From Picochlorum sp. 'celeri' (taxonomy: Eukaryota > Chlorophyta > Trebouxiophyceae), in contig JAACMV010000028.1 of assembly GCA_010909725.1 (NCBI GenBank), forward strand, positions 434,001-498,000: a DNA stretch of 64,000 bases. Reading direction: 5' to 3'. Under the pieces are notes generated by a model, which saw nothing but the letters and a program-made list of their open reading frames with translations, was not told where the DNA came from and did no database searches. The translations under genes were made by a program, and so were the position numbers. Positions 45,792 through 55,381 of the stretch are shown here, in pieces (position 1 is the stretch's first letter; each line of letters opens with the position of its first letter).

Positions 45792-46218
45792 ATGCGTTCG
45801 TGTGCAATAATATATGGCGTGGAAGGAGATCATATGGCATATAAACTCAGGAGGGCTACTCGTGAGCCACCTCCCAGCGGAGAGGCGCAAGGACTGTGCA
45901 TGCGGACATTCGAAGGCATCAATGGACCATTATGCCCGAGAATGCCCAATTGCAAAACATGTCTACAGCCTCCTCAAACCAGAAAGCATGCTTGCTGGCA
46001 CAAACAGCCATTTCCAACTCCTCCTTCACAACATATGGAGCAACACCTCTCCAAAAGATGTGGACGATGCCCTCTGGACAAAAATTAGTATTATTACCAT
46101 CAATGCTTTGGATGTAGGCCGTAAAACAGCCTACAGACTCCTCCACCACTCCACCACAGCCACAGGATATCATCAGAAAGGCCAGCCACACAGCAGAGCA
46201 ATTCTTTGTGATTGGTGA
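45792..46218 (+). pseudogene. 3' coding end of a second LINE (zinc-binding tail)
   Basis: The frame encodes CACGHSKASMDHYARECPIA, a C-x-C...H...C arrangement like the tail of the LINE ORF2 at 41620-42072 (CICH...HFFYHCPIALSL). The upstream RT is absent, as expected for a 5'-truncated LINE insertion. It runs directly into the 3' repeat shared with 35294-35396. Confidence 0.6.
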
Positions 46219-46648
46219 CTTACAGCCATTTCTATTTTTTTGGTCCATCTCGACTGAAGTCCGTTCGTTCAATAGACGGGAACCACCAAGGAATCATTTA
46301 TTTTCCAGTCTTACATGCCCGGTGGTGATGCGTAGTGAAAGATGAGCACAATCCTCAAATTCGGATTGAGGGGCTCGATTCCTTGAAAGAGCCTTTACTC
46401 ATCCCCACCACCATCACCTCGTTTAGGCCAAGGTGTAATAATTGATGGATTGCAAACAATTGACTCAAACCATTCGTTCTCAGTGATGGAAGGGAAGAAG
46501 TGGAATCCACACACGACGAGGCAAGCCTGGAAGTGTGCTTTGGAGGCACTGGGAAGATTTTGCCCACTGGCAGCCCATGAACCTCTGGGCCATGCTTCTT
46601 ATTCCATCGCTGAGAATGTTTGAATAGCTACCTAATCAAGTAAAAGCG
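46201..46648 (+). repeat. LINE 3'-end repeat interrupted by an insertion
   Basis: Positions 46201-46296 plus 46639-46648 match 35294-35396. The break coincides with an AATCA duplication (46292-46296 and 46634-46638). Confidence 0.8.
46297..46633. mobile_element. 337-bp SINE-like or structured insertion with AATCA target duplication
   Basis: The segment is absent from the paralogous site at 35381-35396, where AATCA occurs once. It contains GGGCTCGATTCC, resembling a tRNA B-box, and nested complementary pairs: GGTGATG/CATCACC (46324-46330, 46412-46418), GATGAG/CTCATC (46341-46346, 46398-46403), CCTCAA/TTGAGG (46353-46358, 46366-46371) and GGCTC/GAGCC (46372-46376, 46389-46393). No coding frame or terminal inverted repeats are visible. 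A pol III-derived SINE or a structured RNA element fits best. Confidence 0.55.
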
Positions 46649-46813
46649 TCTAGTGTGTAAGTGCTGCTAGCAGCATGCACACAATCGTCCCCAGAGCCAG
46701 GGTCATCTGGAAAATTGCCGGGGTCAATCGCTGATCGGGGGTTGCCATAATACATCGTCAACGTTGTAACCTCTGAAACAGACTGCAAATTGTTAAATTC
46801 AGTTACAGAAAAT

Positions 46814-49231
46814 ATGCAGACATTGTTGCTTTTGCTGGCTCTGCTCGGGCTGTCCAATGGTGCAAGACAAATTATCACCAATGCACCACCACCACCTCCG
46901 CAAACTCAAGCAAGCGCCCCTGGTGCTTTGTTCAACTATGTCGTCCCAGGTTATACTGGCCTTACCTGGACGAGCGGATTGTCAAACACATTGTGTGATG
47001 GATTGAGGAACCTCACGTCTGGTTATCCCCGTCAGTATATTACATGTCAGGTGAATGCCGTTACTACAGGGGCGACGCCAGGATCCGTCACTGCTGGAGT
47101 GGGAGGATGGGTTATTTGGTCTCAATTCCCAGGTATTACAGCGCAGCAGCAACAGGATGCTATCAACTCCAGAAACTTATTCATCAGCAGCAACAAGAAT
47201 AATGCAACCCTTGCTTCCAGTATTTTTGCTGGAACAAATTTGAACGATACTTGTGATGGATCTTGGGTGCCAGCTACTCCAACTACCATATCTGGTGAGT
47301 TGAATGTTGCTGGATGGGACACAAATGCAAGATGTCGAATGGTTTCTAGAGGATCTGGTGCAAATGAAGCTGCCGGAACCTTGAAGTTTAGAACTGCAGA
47401 TCTCCTCCCTTCAACCAATAATGCAGTTGGAGTGGACAATGGAAAAAACTGCCCTGCTGGAAGCAATGCAGTTGTCCCTGCATCTCCAGCGACTGGAGCA
47501 ATATCAGGCAATGGTGCCGCTGTCGGTGCTGATGATGTATTGGTATGCACTGCTCCAGCGACAGGAACAACATTCACTTGTACCTTCACCCCTGCAGCTG
47601 GAACAACACGTTGGCAATATTTCATGGTTAATCAAAGAATCAAGTTCTCTGGTAACAGTGAAGACAATGGATTCACAAAGCCACTTGCGGGGGGAGATTC
47701 AGCGTGGGCTGGTGCAAATGGATGTGATCAAGCAGCATTAACAGCATTGCTCGATGTTCTAACAAATGACAATGGCGTCATTCTCACAGGGCCAAGCTAT
47801 GCCAGTGTTGGTGATGCTGTTGCTGCCACATTCAACGCCCCAGCAGCTTCAATTGGAGACTGCACTGCTGGTACAGGGACATTGACATTTACTGCTGCTA
47901 CAACTACAACTGCCTCAGCAGCCATCACTGGCTTGTGGTCACCTTTCTGTGATAGCCAACTGCAGTTTTATCAGGCCAACTCTCTTGGTGCTGGAACTCA
48001 GCCAGGTATTGGATTCACATGTGCGCTCTGTGGAACTGGAGCATCAAGGGTTCCATTCCAGTATAACAGTGCAAATGCAGGGAGGTTCTGCGCAAGTAGG
48101 TCATCTTTCCCTCAGAGTGAAATGGTTGATGGAACCCCTGCTTCAGCAGAAGCTGCTGGTTTAGCTGGAAGTTCTTGTATCGGACCTGTTGGGGTGACAA
48201 ATAATCCTGGAACCATTGACAATGGCAAACCAATGCTGGCAAGCGGTGTCCTTCCTCTGGATGGTGGGTCAGGGGCAACTGTTACTGTTTCTTCAGCGTT
48301 CCCTACACTGTCAAACTCTGTAGTTGCCTACTCAGGGACTGCAGGAGTCTACCAGCCAGCTGCCATTGATACTGAGGTAGGTGTGCCATGTTCTACGCCT
48401 CAGATCACTCAGCCAGCAAGGGCAGGAGAATCAACCCTTGGTATTACAGGCAACTATCAGCTGCCAGTCTATGCAACCACGTATCCATTGTCCTTGGCGA
48501 CGAATGCCAGACCAGGAGGTGCTGGAACATGCAACACACAGTCCAAGTTCTTCAATGGTGGCTCGGTTGCCGCAGGATTTGCTGCAGATGAGTATACAAG
48601 TGCCATTCTCACAGCTGTCTTCATTGCACCTGTCATCGTACCGACACCGGCTCCAGCACCTGCCCCAGTGCCAGCCCCTACACCCGCTCCAGTGCCAGCA
48701 CCATCCCCAACACCTGCTCCTTCTCCAACACCATCCCCAGCCCCAGCCCCAGCCCCATTAGTCTGCTCATACAGAGGAATCTACGAGATCATCCCACTCT
48801 ATGCTCCATGCAACAGGTACAGACTTGCCTCTGGAACAGACTCTGACTGCGACTACAACTTGGTCACCCTCAGAACCGCTGGACAGGTTGGACAGGGCAA
48901 GATTGCCAGACTTCACTGGGAATTCGCCACCATTGCCGAGGACAACCTCTCTGTCCCAACCAATGTCTTGGCTAGAGCCAGACGTGGATGCACCAACAGG
49001 TTCTTGGCTGCCCCATCTGATCCAACCACCCTCAAGACTGGAGGATCCTCTTGGAAGTGGCAGTTTGTTCCATTCCCAGGATCCAGTAACTGCGAAGAGG
49101 TGAACGTCATCTCCCAGAACAGACTCTCCACCACAGCCTTCTTGCAGGTGCCAAACACATGCGACCGCTTCAGATACAATGCTACTGATGGAGGACGCCA
49201 GAGATTCAGACTCAGAAAGATAACCTTGTAA
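46814..49231 (+). CDS. Secreted modular protein with Pro/Ala-rich hinge
   Basis: The best start is ATG 46814, giving 805 aa beginning with a signal peptide (MQTLLLLLALLGLSNGA); the frame is open slightly upstream without an ATG. A PPPPPP patch follows. Residues ~45-600 are Thr/Ala/Gly-rich with scattered Cys and form an unrecognised extracellular region. A hinge of alternating Pro-Ala/Thr/Ser (PTPAPAPAPVPAPTPAP) leads to a C-terminal module of about 150 aa with spaced Cys and aromatic residues (CNRYRLASGTDSDCDYNLVT, LHWEF, CTNRFLAAPSD, WKWQFVPF, CDRFRYNA). This module resembles the N-terminal modules of the FN3-repeat protein at 12834-23444, perhaps a beta-trefoil-like carbohydrate-binding fold. 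No intron is needed. It is probably a cell-wall or matrix protein. Confidence 0.8.
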   Translation: MQTLLLLLALLGLSNGARQIITNAPPPPPQTQASAPGALFNYVVPGYTGLTWTSGLSNTLCDGLRNLTSGYPRQYITCQVNAVTTGATPGSVTAGVGGWVIWSQFPGITAQQQQDAINSRNLFISSNKNNATLASSIFAGTNLNDTCDGSWVPATPTTISGELNVAGWDTNARCRMVSRGSGANEAAGTLKFRTADLLPSTNNAVGVDNGKNCPAGSNAVVPASPATGAISGNGAAVGADDVLVCTAPATGTTFTCTFTPAAGTTRWQYFMVNQRIKFSGNSEDNGFTKPLAGGDSAWAGANGCDQAALTALLDVLTNDNGVILTGPSYASVGDAVAATFNAPAASIGDCTAGTGTLTFTAATTTTASAAITGLWSPFCDSQLQFYQANSLGAGTQPGIGFTCALCGTGASRVPFQYNSANAGRFCASRSSFPQSEMVDGTPASAEAAGLAGSSCIGPVGVTNNPGTIDNGKPMLASGVLPLDGGSGATVTVSSAFPTLSNSVVAYSGTAGVYQPAAIDTEVGVPCSTPQITQPARAGESTLGITGNYQLPVYATTYPLSLATNARPGGAGTCNTQSKFFNGGSVAAGFAADEYTSAILTAVFIAPVIVPTPAPAPAPVPAPTPAPVPAPSPTPAPSPTPSPAPAPAPLVCSYRGIYEIIPLYAPCNRYRLASGTDSDCDYNLVTLRTAGQVGQGKIARLHWEFATIAEDNLSVPTNVLARARRGCTNRFLAAPSDPTTLKTGGSSWKWQFVPFPGSSNCEEVNVISQNRLSTTAFLQVPNTCDRFRYNATDGGRQRFRLRKITL

Positions 49232-50040
49232 ATCCTTTTTTGTTTGTGGAAGCACTTCTCAGGCATGCATCTGAAGATTCGTAACAACACATTGACATTT
49301 CCTTTTCGATAGAAGAGAAAGAAAGAAACAATTCGTCGTCATATGCAGGTAACTACCAATAGCAGCTTGAGGCATTTCTCAAGAAGAAGAAGAATCAGTG
49401 TGTTGATTGAAGGAGCCTTGTTGATTGGCCCTCTTCCACATTGCATTGCCTTGTTGATGTTGGTGTGCCATGTACATATTTGCCATTTATACCCAATGAC
49501 TTCATGTAATACATTCCCATCTAACAATAATATTGTATAAGAATAAGGTTTGTTCCATAAACCTAAAAGAAGATATGAAAAGCAACCTTGGCACCCTGCT
49601 ACTGTGTCAGTCACTGGGACTCTGCACTGTATATACAGCAACATCGACTCCTCCAAACCCGCATCCTAAGCATTCTCATTCTATATTGAACTATCATGGT
49701 TTTTTAGAAATGAAAAAATCAAAGAAAAACCACCAATCCAACGAAAACTCGCATGTCAACGATTCGCATGCATTCATTCCAAGTCTTTTTTCTCTCTTTC
49801 CTTTTCTTCTCGCCTTTTCCATCCCTACACTACTTATATAAAAAAAAAGTTTGGCCGATTTTCGGAAACCAAATCTACACATAATATAATCACTTTTGGT
49901 GCCTACAAAGGATGCAAACGCGCACGGGAACACGGTGCAACTTTGCGTCAAACATGGCGAATTCGCCGAATTTGCCCACTTTGACGCCGTGGGTCCGCGC
50001 CTGAGAGCCCCCTCACGTGTTCTCTTGCCCAAAAAACCTC
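49232..50040. other. Downstream region, no gene recognised
   Basis: The interval includes the probable 3' untranslated region of the secreted-protein gene. AT-rich runs occur at 49700-49850. No coding frame is convincing. Confidence 0.4.
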
Positions 50041-50083
50041 CTATTTTTTGACAGACACCATTCTCCAGCCTGTTCGGGCTTCT

Positions 50084-50476
50084 TTAGGGCCTGTTCCAGC
50101 GAGAAAATTTCGCGAAATTTCGGCCCGGCCACAACATAGATGTAACGGTCCCCATCGGCGGGGCCTGCTGACCGACCGAGAGTGTCGATTTCGAGCGTTG
50201 TTCCACGGTCCCTTCTGTCTCCATGCTTGACTTCCTGCAGTCCTTACGACAGCAAACTCCAATGTGACAGGATGTTTCGTCGCAAATTGGGCCTTTTGAC
50301 CGCTGTCGCCCTGGGACAAGACGCCTCTCCGGGGAAGTGACGACAACAAATTCCGCACATTTCTTCTCAGAAGGGACACCGGGCCGTGCCCTGCAAACGG
50401 GACACTGCCAATGTCTCCGTATGCGATCATGCGATCGGTATGATTGCGATGAGGGAACTGATGTGCCATCGCTCAC
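50084..50476 (-). CDS. Hypothetical Cys-rich ORF, possibly a transposase zinc tail
   Basis: The 130-codon frame has two Cys groups, CPVCRARPGVPSEKKC and ICDETSCHIGVCCRKDC, spaced like a zinc-binding tail. A similar C..C / C..C...C arrangement ends piggyBac-type transposases, but no DDD catalytic core is visible upstream on this strand. A competing frame covers 50041-50469. It may be a decayed exon. Confidence 0.25.
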   Translation of the reverse strand: MSDGTSVPSSQSYRSHDRIRRHWQCPVCRARPGVPSEKKCAEFVVVTSPERRLVPGRQRSKGPICDETSCHIGVCCRKDCRKSSMETEGTVEQRSKSTLSVGQQAPPMGTVTSMLWPGRNFAKFSRWNRP

Positions 50477-51360
50477 GTTCCCTTGGCGACTCCTGCCTGC
50501 AGCAACATGTTGGACCAGTTCAGCTTGCCTGTGAAAGACGCACAGTGTGGATTACGGAGTTCGGTTGGAGCCATGTGACGCATCTTCCATCTTTTGAAGT
50601 CATTCTCATGACGAGGTGAACCCACGACTACGATACTGTCAACAGGATACCTGATTCAGAGGATCATTCTCTACAGCAAAGGCCTCTGAGAAGCAGCTGG
50701 TAAAGACATCTCGAGCGATTTTGCCTTCCTTTATCCTACATCTCTGGGGTGCAGAACACGACGCAAAACAGTTCGAAATGGCATGTAGCTGTCAAGGGTG
50801 CATGTTACACAATACTGCGCGGGAATAGGAGACGGATTTGACAACTTGGACCACATCATGGAGAAAAACAACGCAGCGGCCCTGTACATATGTGGTATGG
50901 ACAATGAATAGATCCATCGAATTGGTACTATGTCCCCGAGGGAGTGCGCCATCGCTCAAGTGGCGTAATTGGAATGAATCTTTAGGACAGGTTAGGGGTT
51001 GCAGCCTGCCTATAAAGTCCTGGATAATGTACAGAGGCTGGGGTCATGTGAGACATATCCCCGTGGTTTTTAAGTCGTGATCATCTTGAAGAACGTGGTA
51101 GACTGGGATTTCAAAATTATAGTGACAAAGTGGACGCATTCGATGGCCTGGGTAGGATTGATCAGACATTGGGTGCCTGGGTGCGTCATTCCCCCAGAAT
51201 GGGATTACACAGTTGAATTTCGAGTGGTCGACTTACTAAAGTAAACCCCGGGGGCGTTGATGTAATATCATACATATAAAAATCGACAGAATATGAGGCA
51301 GTGAGGCTAGCAGCATCCTCCAAACCTGCAGGGCTGAGGAAGTATTATTATGGTTTTGTG
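50477..51360. other. No gene recognised
   Basis: Short frames on both strands (for example 50731-50952 minus) look faintly protein-like but have no recognisable motif. At about 51249-51280 a stretch resembles 42357-42388. Confidence 0.35.
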
Positions 51361-52671
51361 GGCGAGCGCAGCGAGCCTTATTATGCATGTATCGCGTATA
51401 GATACATTCTGCCAGCAAGCACTAGGCATCGGTCTACAACAGATCCGTCCTTTTTTCTTTATGCTGCTCCTTAATTCCATCTTTGCTCCTTCATTCTACC
51501 CATGGGTGAATGCCAGAGGCGATGATGCTTTTGCCCAAGCGCAGCGAGGCCTATAGTTCTATTTCTATTTGATCGCGATACCTTCAGGTTAGCGATAGTT
51601 ATGGCGAGCGCAGCGAGCCTTATATATATATTCCATATACACATTCTGCTACCAACCATTAGGCACTTCCTTACTTCATGCTGCTCCTTCCATTTATCCA
51701 TGGCTGATGGCAGAAACTACAATTCTTTTGGCCGAGCACAGCGAGCTATATTGGCCTATATTCTCCACATATTTGATCGCAATGCCTTCAGGCGGGCGCA
51801 GCGATGCCATTCAGTTTTAGTTTCACTCATTTTGCAGCAATGTTTGTGTCCTTCCATGCCAGTGGTTCGAGAGCAAAGCAATGTCAGCTGTTTTCCTCGA
51901 AGACAGTGTCTGCATGGTCATGCAGTATCACCAAACCCACCTCGGACGCGCTGGGAGGATGGTGCCCGGTCATGCCAGGAACTTCGAGCAAGGATTCCTT
52001 ACCAGTTTGCAACTGTGTGCTTGCGAAAAGGCCCTCCAAAGGCACTCAACAGCAACATCCAGGTGGCCGATGGGTGAGGAAGGATCCCTCCCGTGCCGAA
52101 CGCAGTGAGGCCCCGGTTTAAGGGATCCTGACGAGGCCGGAGGACACAACTTCCTCCTTACACTGAGAGGGAAGACATCGTCACCATCTTTGTGTGCCAC
52201 ACTCTGGAAAACGATCCTCCTTTATTTGTTTCTCCATTCCATGTACTGCAGTCTTAGTCCTTTACAACGAACGGGCGATGTCTTTATCCGGTTTGGCGAG
52301 CGACGCGAGCCCTGTATCCTGGTTGCTTCATTTTGACGTGTGTTGGAGAGCGTTAGGCCTGCGAACTAGCTGGCGAAGAAGGCGATGCCAGGTTTTTCCA
52401 GCTGCCCAAATGCCAGGGAGCCTGGCATGTCTCTGGTTATGTGACACTGGTTACATTGAGTTGGCCGAGCGGAGCGAGGCCTATTTGTTATTGCAAGGCC
52501 GCCAGGCCTGCGATTGGGCTGGAGAGCGAAGCGATACCAGCCTTCTTTTATGATCTTCGGCGGCAGACCGTCATCATGACTATGTAAAGGTTCCATCTAA
52601 CCGACACAGCCGCGCAGCGACAGAGGGAGCCCTTCCGGCGACCGACCTGACAGGCGAGCGAAGCGATGCCT
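51361..52671. repeat. Cluster of about ten GAGCGNAGCGA mini-hairpin repeats
   Basis: Copies lie near 51361, 51533, 51603, 51731, 51791, 52093, 52294, 52462, 52521 and 52651. The core is close to GAGCG-N-AGCGA. The flanks form short stems that differ between copies but stay complementary: GGC/GCC, CTGG/CCAG and CAGGC/GCCTG. No gene spans the cluster. The peptide AERSEA-like readings in several frames follow from the DNA motif. Confidence 0.8.
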
Positions 52672-52919
52672 GCAAAAGACCCATGGCCGAAGGCCATGGA
52701 GTTTGGCATTTGCCAAACGGGTCAAACTAGTCTCTGATATACAAAATATACAGTAGTCCGAAAGATAACCCAAATTCACCGGGAACACCTTCATGAAGTG
52801 GAGGTATTTCATTTTTGTGATCACTCGACGCGCCATATCTCCCTACCCAGCGAGAATTAGACCCTCTAGTCTCTGCCACAGGCCTCTATAGAGGAAATGT
52901 TTAAACATTAGATTAATCT

Positions 52920-52945
52920 CCCTAGTAACATCTGGGGATTGGTTC
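52920..52945 (+). repeat. Left terminal inverted repeat of the CACTA-like element
   Basis: 26 bp, the exact reverse complement of 60971-60996, preceded by target duplication TCT. Confidence 0.93.
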
Positions 52946-53039
52946 CTTATTAAACCTCTCCGACGCGTGCACCAAATTCGCTAACAATCGCGGGCTGCAT
53001 CATCTCGCTGAATACATACTTTCACTCTATGAAATTTTA

Positions 53040-53290
53040 GGGTCACTTTCGTGCGCTTTTGGTAAGAAATGGTCACGGTTTGAGAACCTCGGATTTTCAG
53101 GGTCGCGGTGCCAAAGTGTGACCACTCTTTGGGCCAACAGGGCTCGTTGTGACCACTATCGGCTCAGCCGCCCGTTGTGATCCCTGCGCCAGTCGCGACC
53201 AGTACCTTGTTTAAGGGTTGTGTTGTGACATGAAGACGGGACTATCGCTCATTGATACCCCTATTGGGGCTGAGCGCTCTTTGTGACTAT
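53040..53290. repeat. Left subterminal TTGTGACC / GGTCAC repeats
   Basis: About seven copies of GTGAC(C) or its complement occur near 53041, 53071, 53117, 53149, 53178 (GTGATC variant), 53226 and 53280, within 450 bp of the left terminus. CACTA elements carry such arrays as binding sites for their accessory protein; the role here is inferred. Confidence 0.5.
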
Positions 53291-53895
53291 TTCTTCGGTG
53301 CTCGCGCGATTTGGATGCTCGCGCATCCAATCGCGTACACCAATTGCTATGCATTCCTGTTACAGTAAATAAGACTAGAATATTCAAGAAGGCGGTGAGA
53401 CGTTGCTATCAGTCGTCTATGCCTCTACGAGTATAACCGTTCCAACCGTCAACTATTGAGTCACCACACAGCGGCTATCCGCATGCCAGTTTATCCATTG
53501 TCTGCAGTAAAATGATGATATAACTTACCTAGATGGAATAGTTCGACGGGGAAGGTTTCCTGCACAACAAGGAATGGGGTAAACGTTTCAACGAACTACC
53601 ACTGGACGAGACGGGAAAGAACTCACCTATCTCCAGCGCCAAAATGTCATAGCCCGAATGATTCTTTTCAATTATTATTAAATTTCTTACATACTTCACC
53701 ATTTAATTATTAATATGGGCAGAGTTGGTAGCGTCTTGCACTTTGATCGACCAGGACTCCTCCTGATCATCATGTGCCAAGCAAGGTTTCCATCGTCGGT
53801 CCCTGTTCACGCGTGTAAATGGCTGGTCTACTGCACTCATGAACATTTTTGGTGCTCAGATGATGATAGTGAGTTTCTAGAATCTCTCGACCTTT

Positions 53896-55146
53896 TCAGA
53901 GAGCCATGTGCCCCTGAGAAGATATTCCAGGCTCGTTTGTCTCATGCAGTGGCATAGTCTGCTTCAACGACTCAGCTTTTTCCTGTATTCTGTCATCTAA
54001 TAATCGATGTAAGGCACTAGAGCACGTGGGACGTTTCACTGATTTTGTGGGCCAAGGTATTTTGGCCTCCTTCATCAATTGCAGGGCTTTTATCTGTGAT
54101 GATAGATCAAAGTTGAACTGCTTGCCTTTTGTCTTCGCGCCTAGAAGCCAACCACCGATCACACCCCATTTATTACGCAGAGTTTTTGTCATACTATGGT
54201 GAGACCTCGGTCCAGAATTCACCCGCTCGTGAACGTCTGGCCACACTGTTTGTGCTTGTTCATGATTAGCAAGGTCTAGAAATGTCCTGGTGCTCCTAAT
54301 GCGAGGGACATAATTTATCATCAAAGAAAACAGTAAATTGGTATGCACATCTGCCCAGTTATTGTCTCCTGGATGGATGTTGTTCCATTCCCTGACTGTC
54401 CTGACACAGTCCTCAACAGAGTCAAGATTTGGGGCTCCCAGCCTCCCTTGCTCTGCTTGGTCATTCGCGTCGCCGAATATACTTGCAAGATGCTCTCTTG
54501 CGGTTCTGGAGTGAATTATTTTTGGGTCATTATCCCATGCAGCAACTGTCTCAAGCCATGCATCTTGATTCTCTGGCTCTGCCCAAGTAGATCTCCAAGC
54601 CAGAGCAGAGTCATGAAGGGATTTTAAAGCAACAGTGCTATTCCAGTCTGCTTTTCTTTTGACTGCTCTCCTGATTCTACTATTCGATAAATATATATAC
54701 CTGAAGACAAGATGCTTGTTGATACCAGGAGAACTCCTGACATATATGTATTGCTATTTTGTTTGAAATGCAGAGTACCTTTTTGCTGCTTTCTGTCCTT
54801 CAATTGGATCGTACTTTGGCTCCTGTTCAGCCCGTGTCACAATCTCTATGGTCATCTTGATGTAAGGGATTTTTTCGTATGCATCTTTTGAAGCCTCATT
54901 CGTGGCTTCTGGCGTGGCAAACATGCCCCACTCTCCTTCCCTCTTAGCAGAGTCCTGGACAACTCTTGGACAGAATCTGTCGACAATATCCTCGATAATT
55001 TTTCTCTGGACTAAATCAATACCGTTATTTTCCTTGCTTTGTGATGGATCGATATTCTCGTCTCCTATGGGGGTGTCTCTCTCTGTGCAACCCGAAGATG
55101 TGCTGCGTGTTGGCATTACGCCAGTGCCTCCACTGTCAGATGGCAT
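53896..55146 (-). CDS. Accessory protein of the CACTA-like element (390 aa, unknown family)
   Basis: Two exons, 55146-54779 and 54700-53896, are joined by a 78-nt GT-AG intron (phase 2) and give 390 aa starting MPSDSGGTG. The first third is Ser/Thr/Asp-rich and probably disordered. The second exon is helical and Trp-rich (ALAWRSTWAEPENQDAWLET, GVIGGWLLGAKTKG) with Arg/Lys clusters. No known domain is recognised. It lies inside the transposon, downstream of and co-oriented with the AT-hook gene and opposite to the transposase. That arrangement suggests a second transposition or regulatory factor. Confidence 0.68.
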
Positions 55147-55381
55147 TTCCCCTTTAAGTTGACACTTATCGTCAAACAAAAGTTTATTTTAGTATTTTTG
55201 GAACGCAGTAAGTGCCCTGCGTTGACGGATAAATAACAACGACCCCCCATGTGTCAGGTTTGAAACAGGTGAATTCAAACATGATGCCGCGACAGATACC
55301 ATGTGGGGGAGTTTTCTTTTACATCATTCGAGTAGACTAATTGAGTATTGATGAATTCATCAAAGATATGCGCAGGTAAAA

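Noticed and set aside
46324..46418. Hammerhead ribozyme in the structured insertion
   Set aside because: TGATG and GAAA words are present, but the conserved core and cleavage-site arrangement do not fit.
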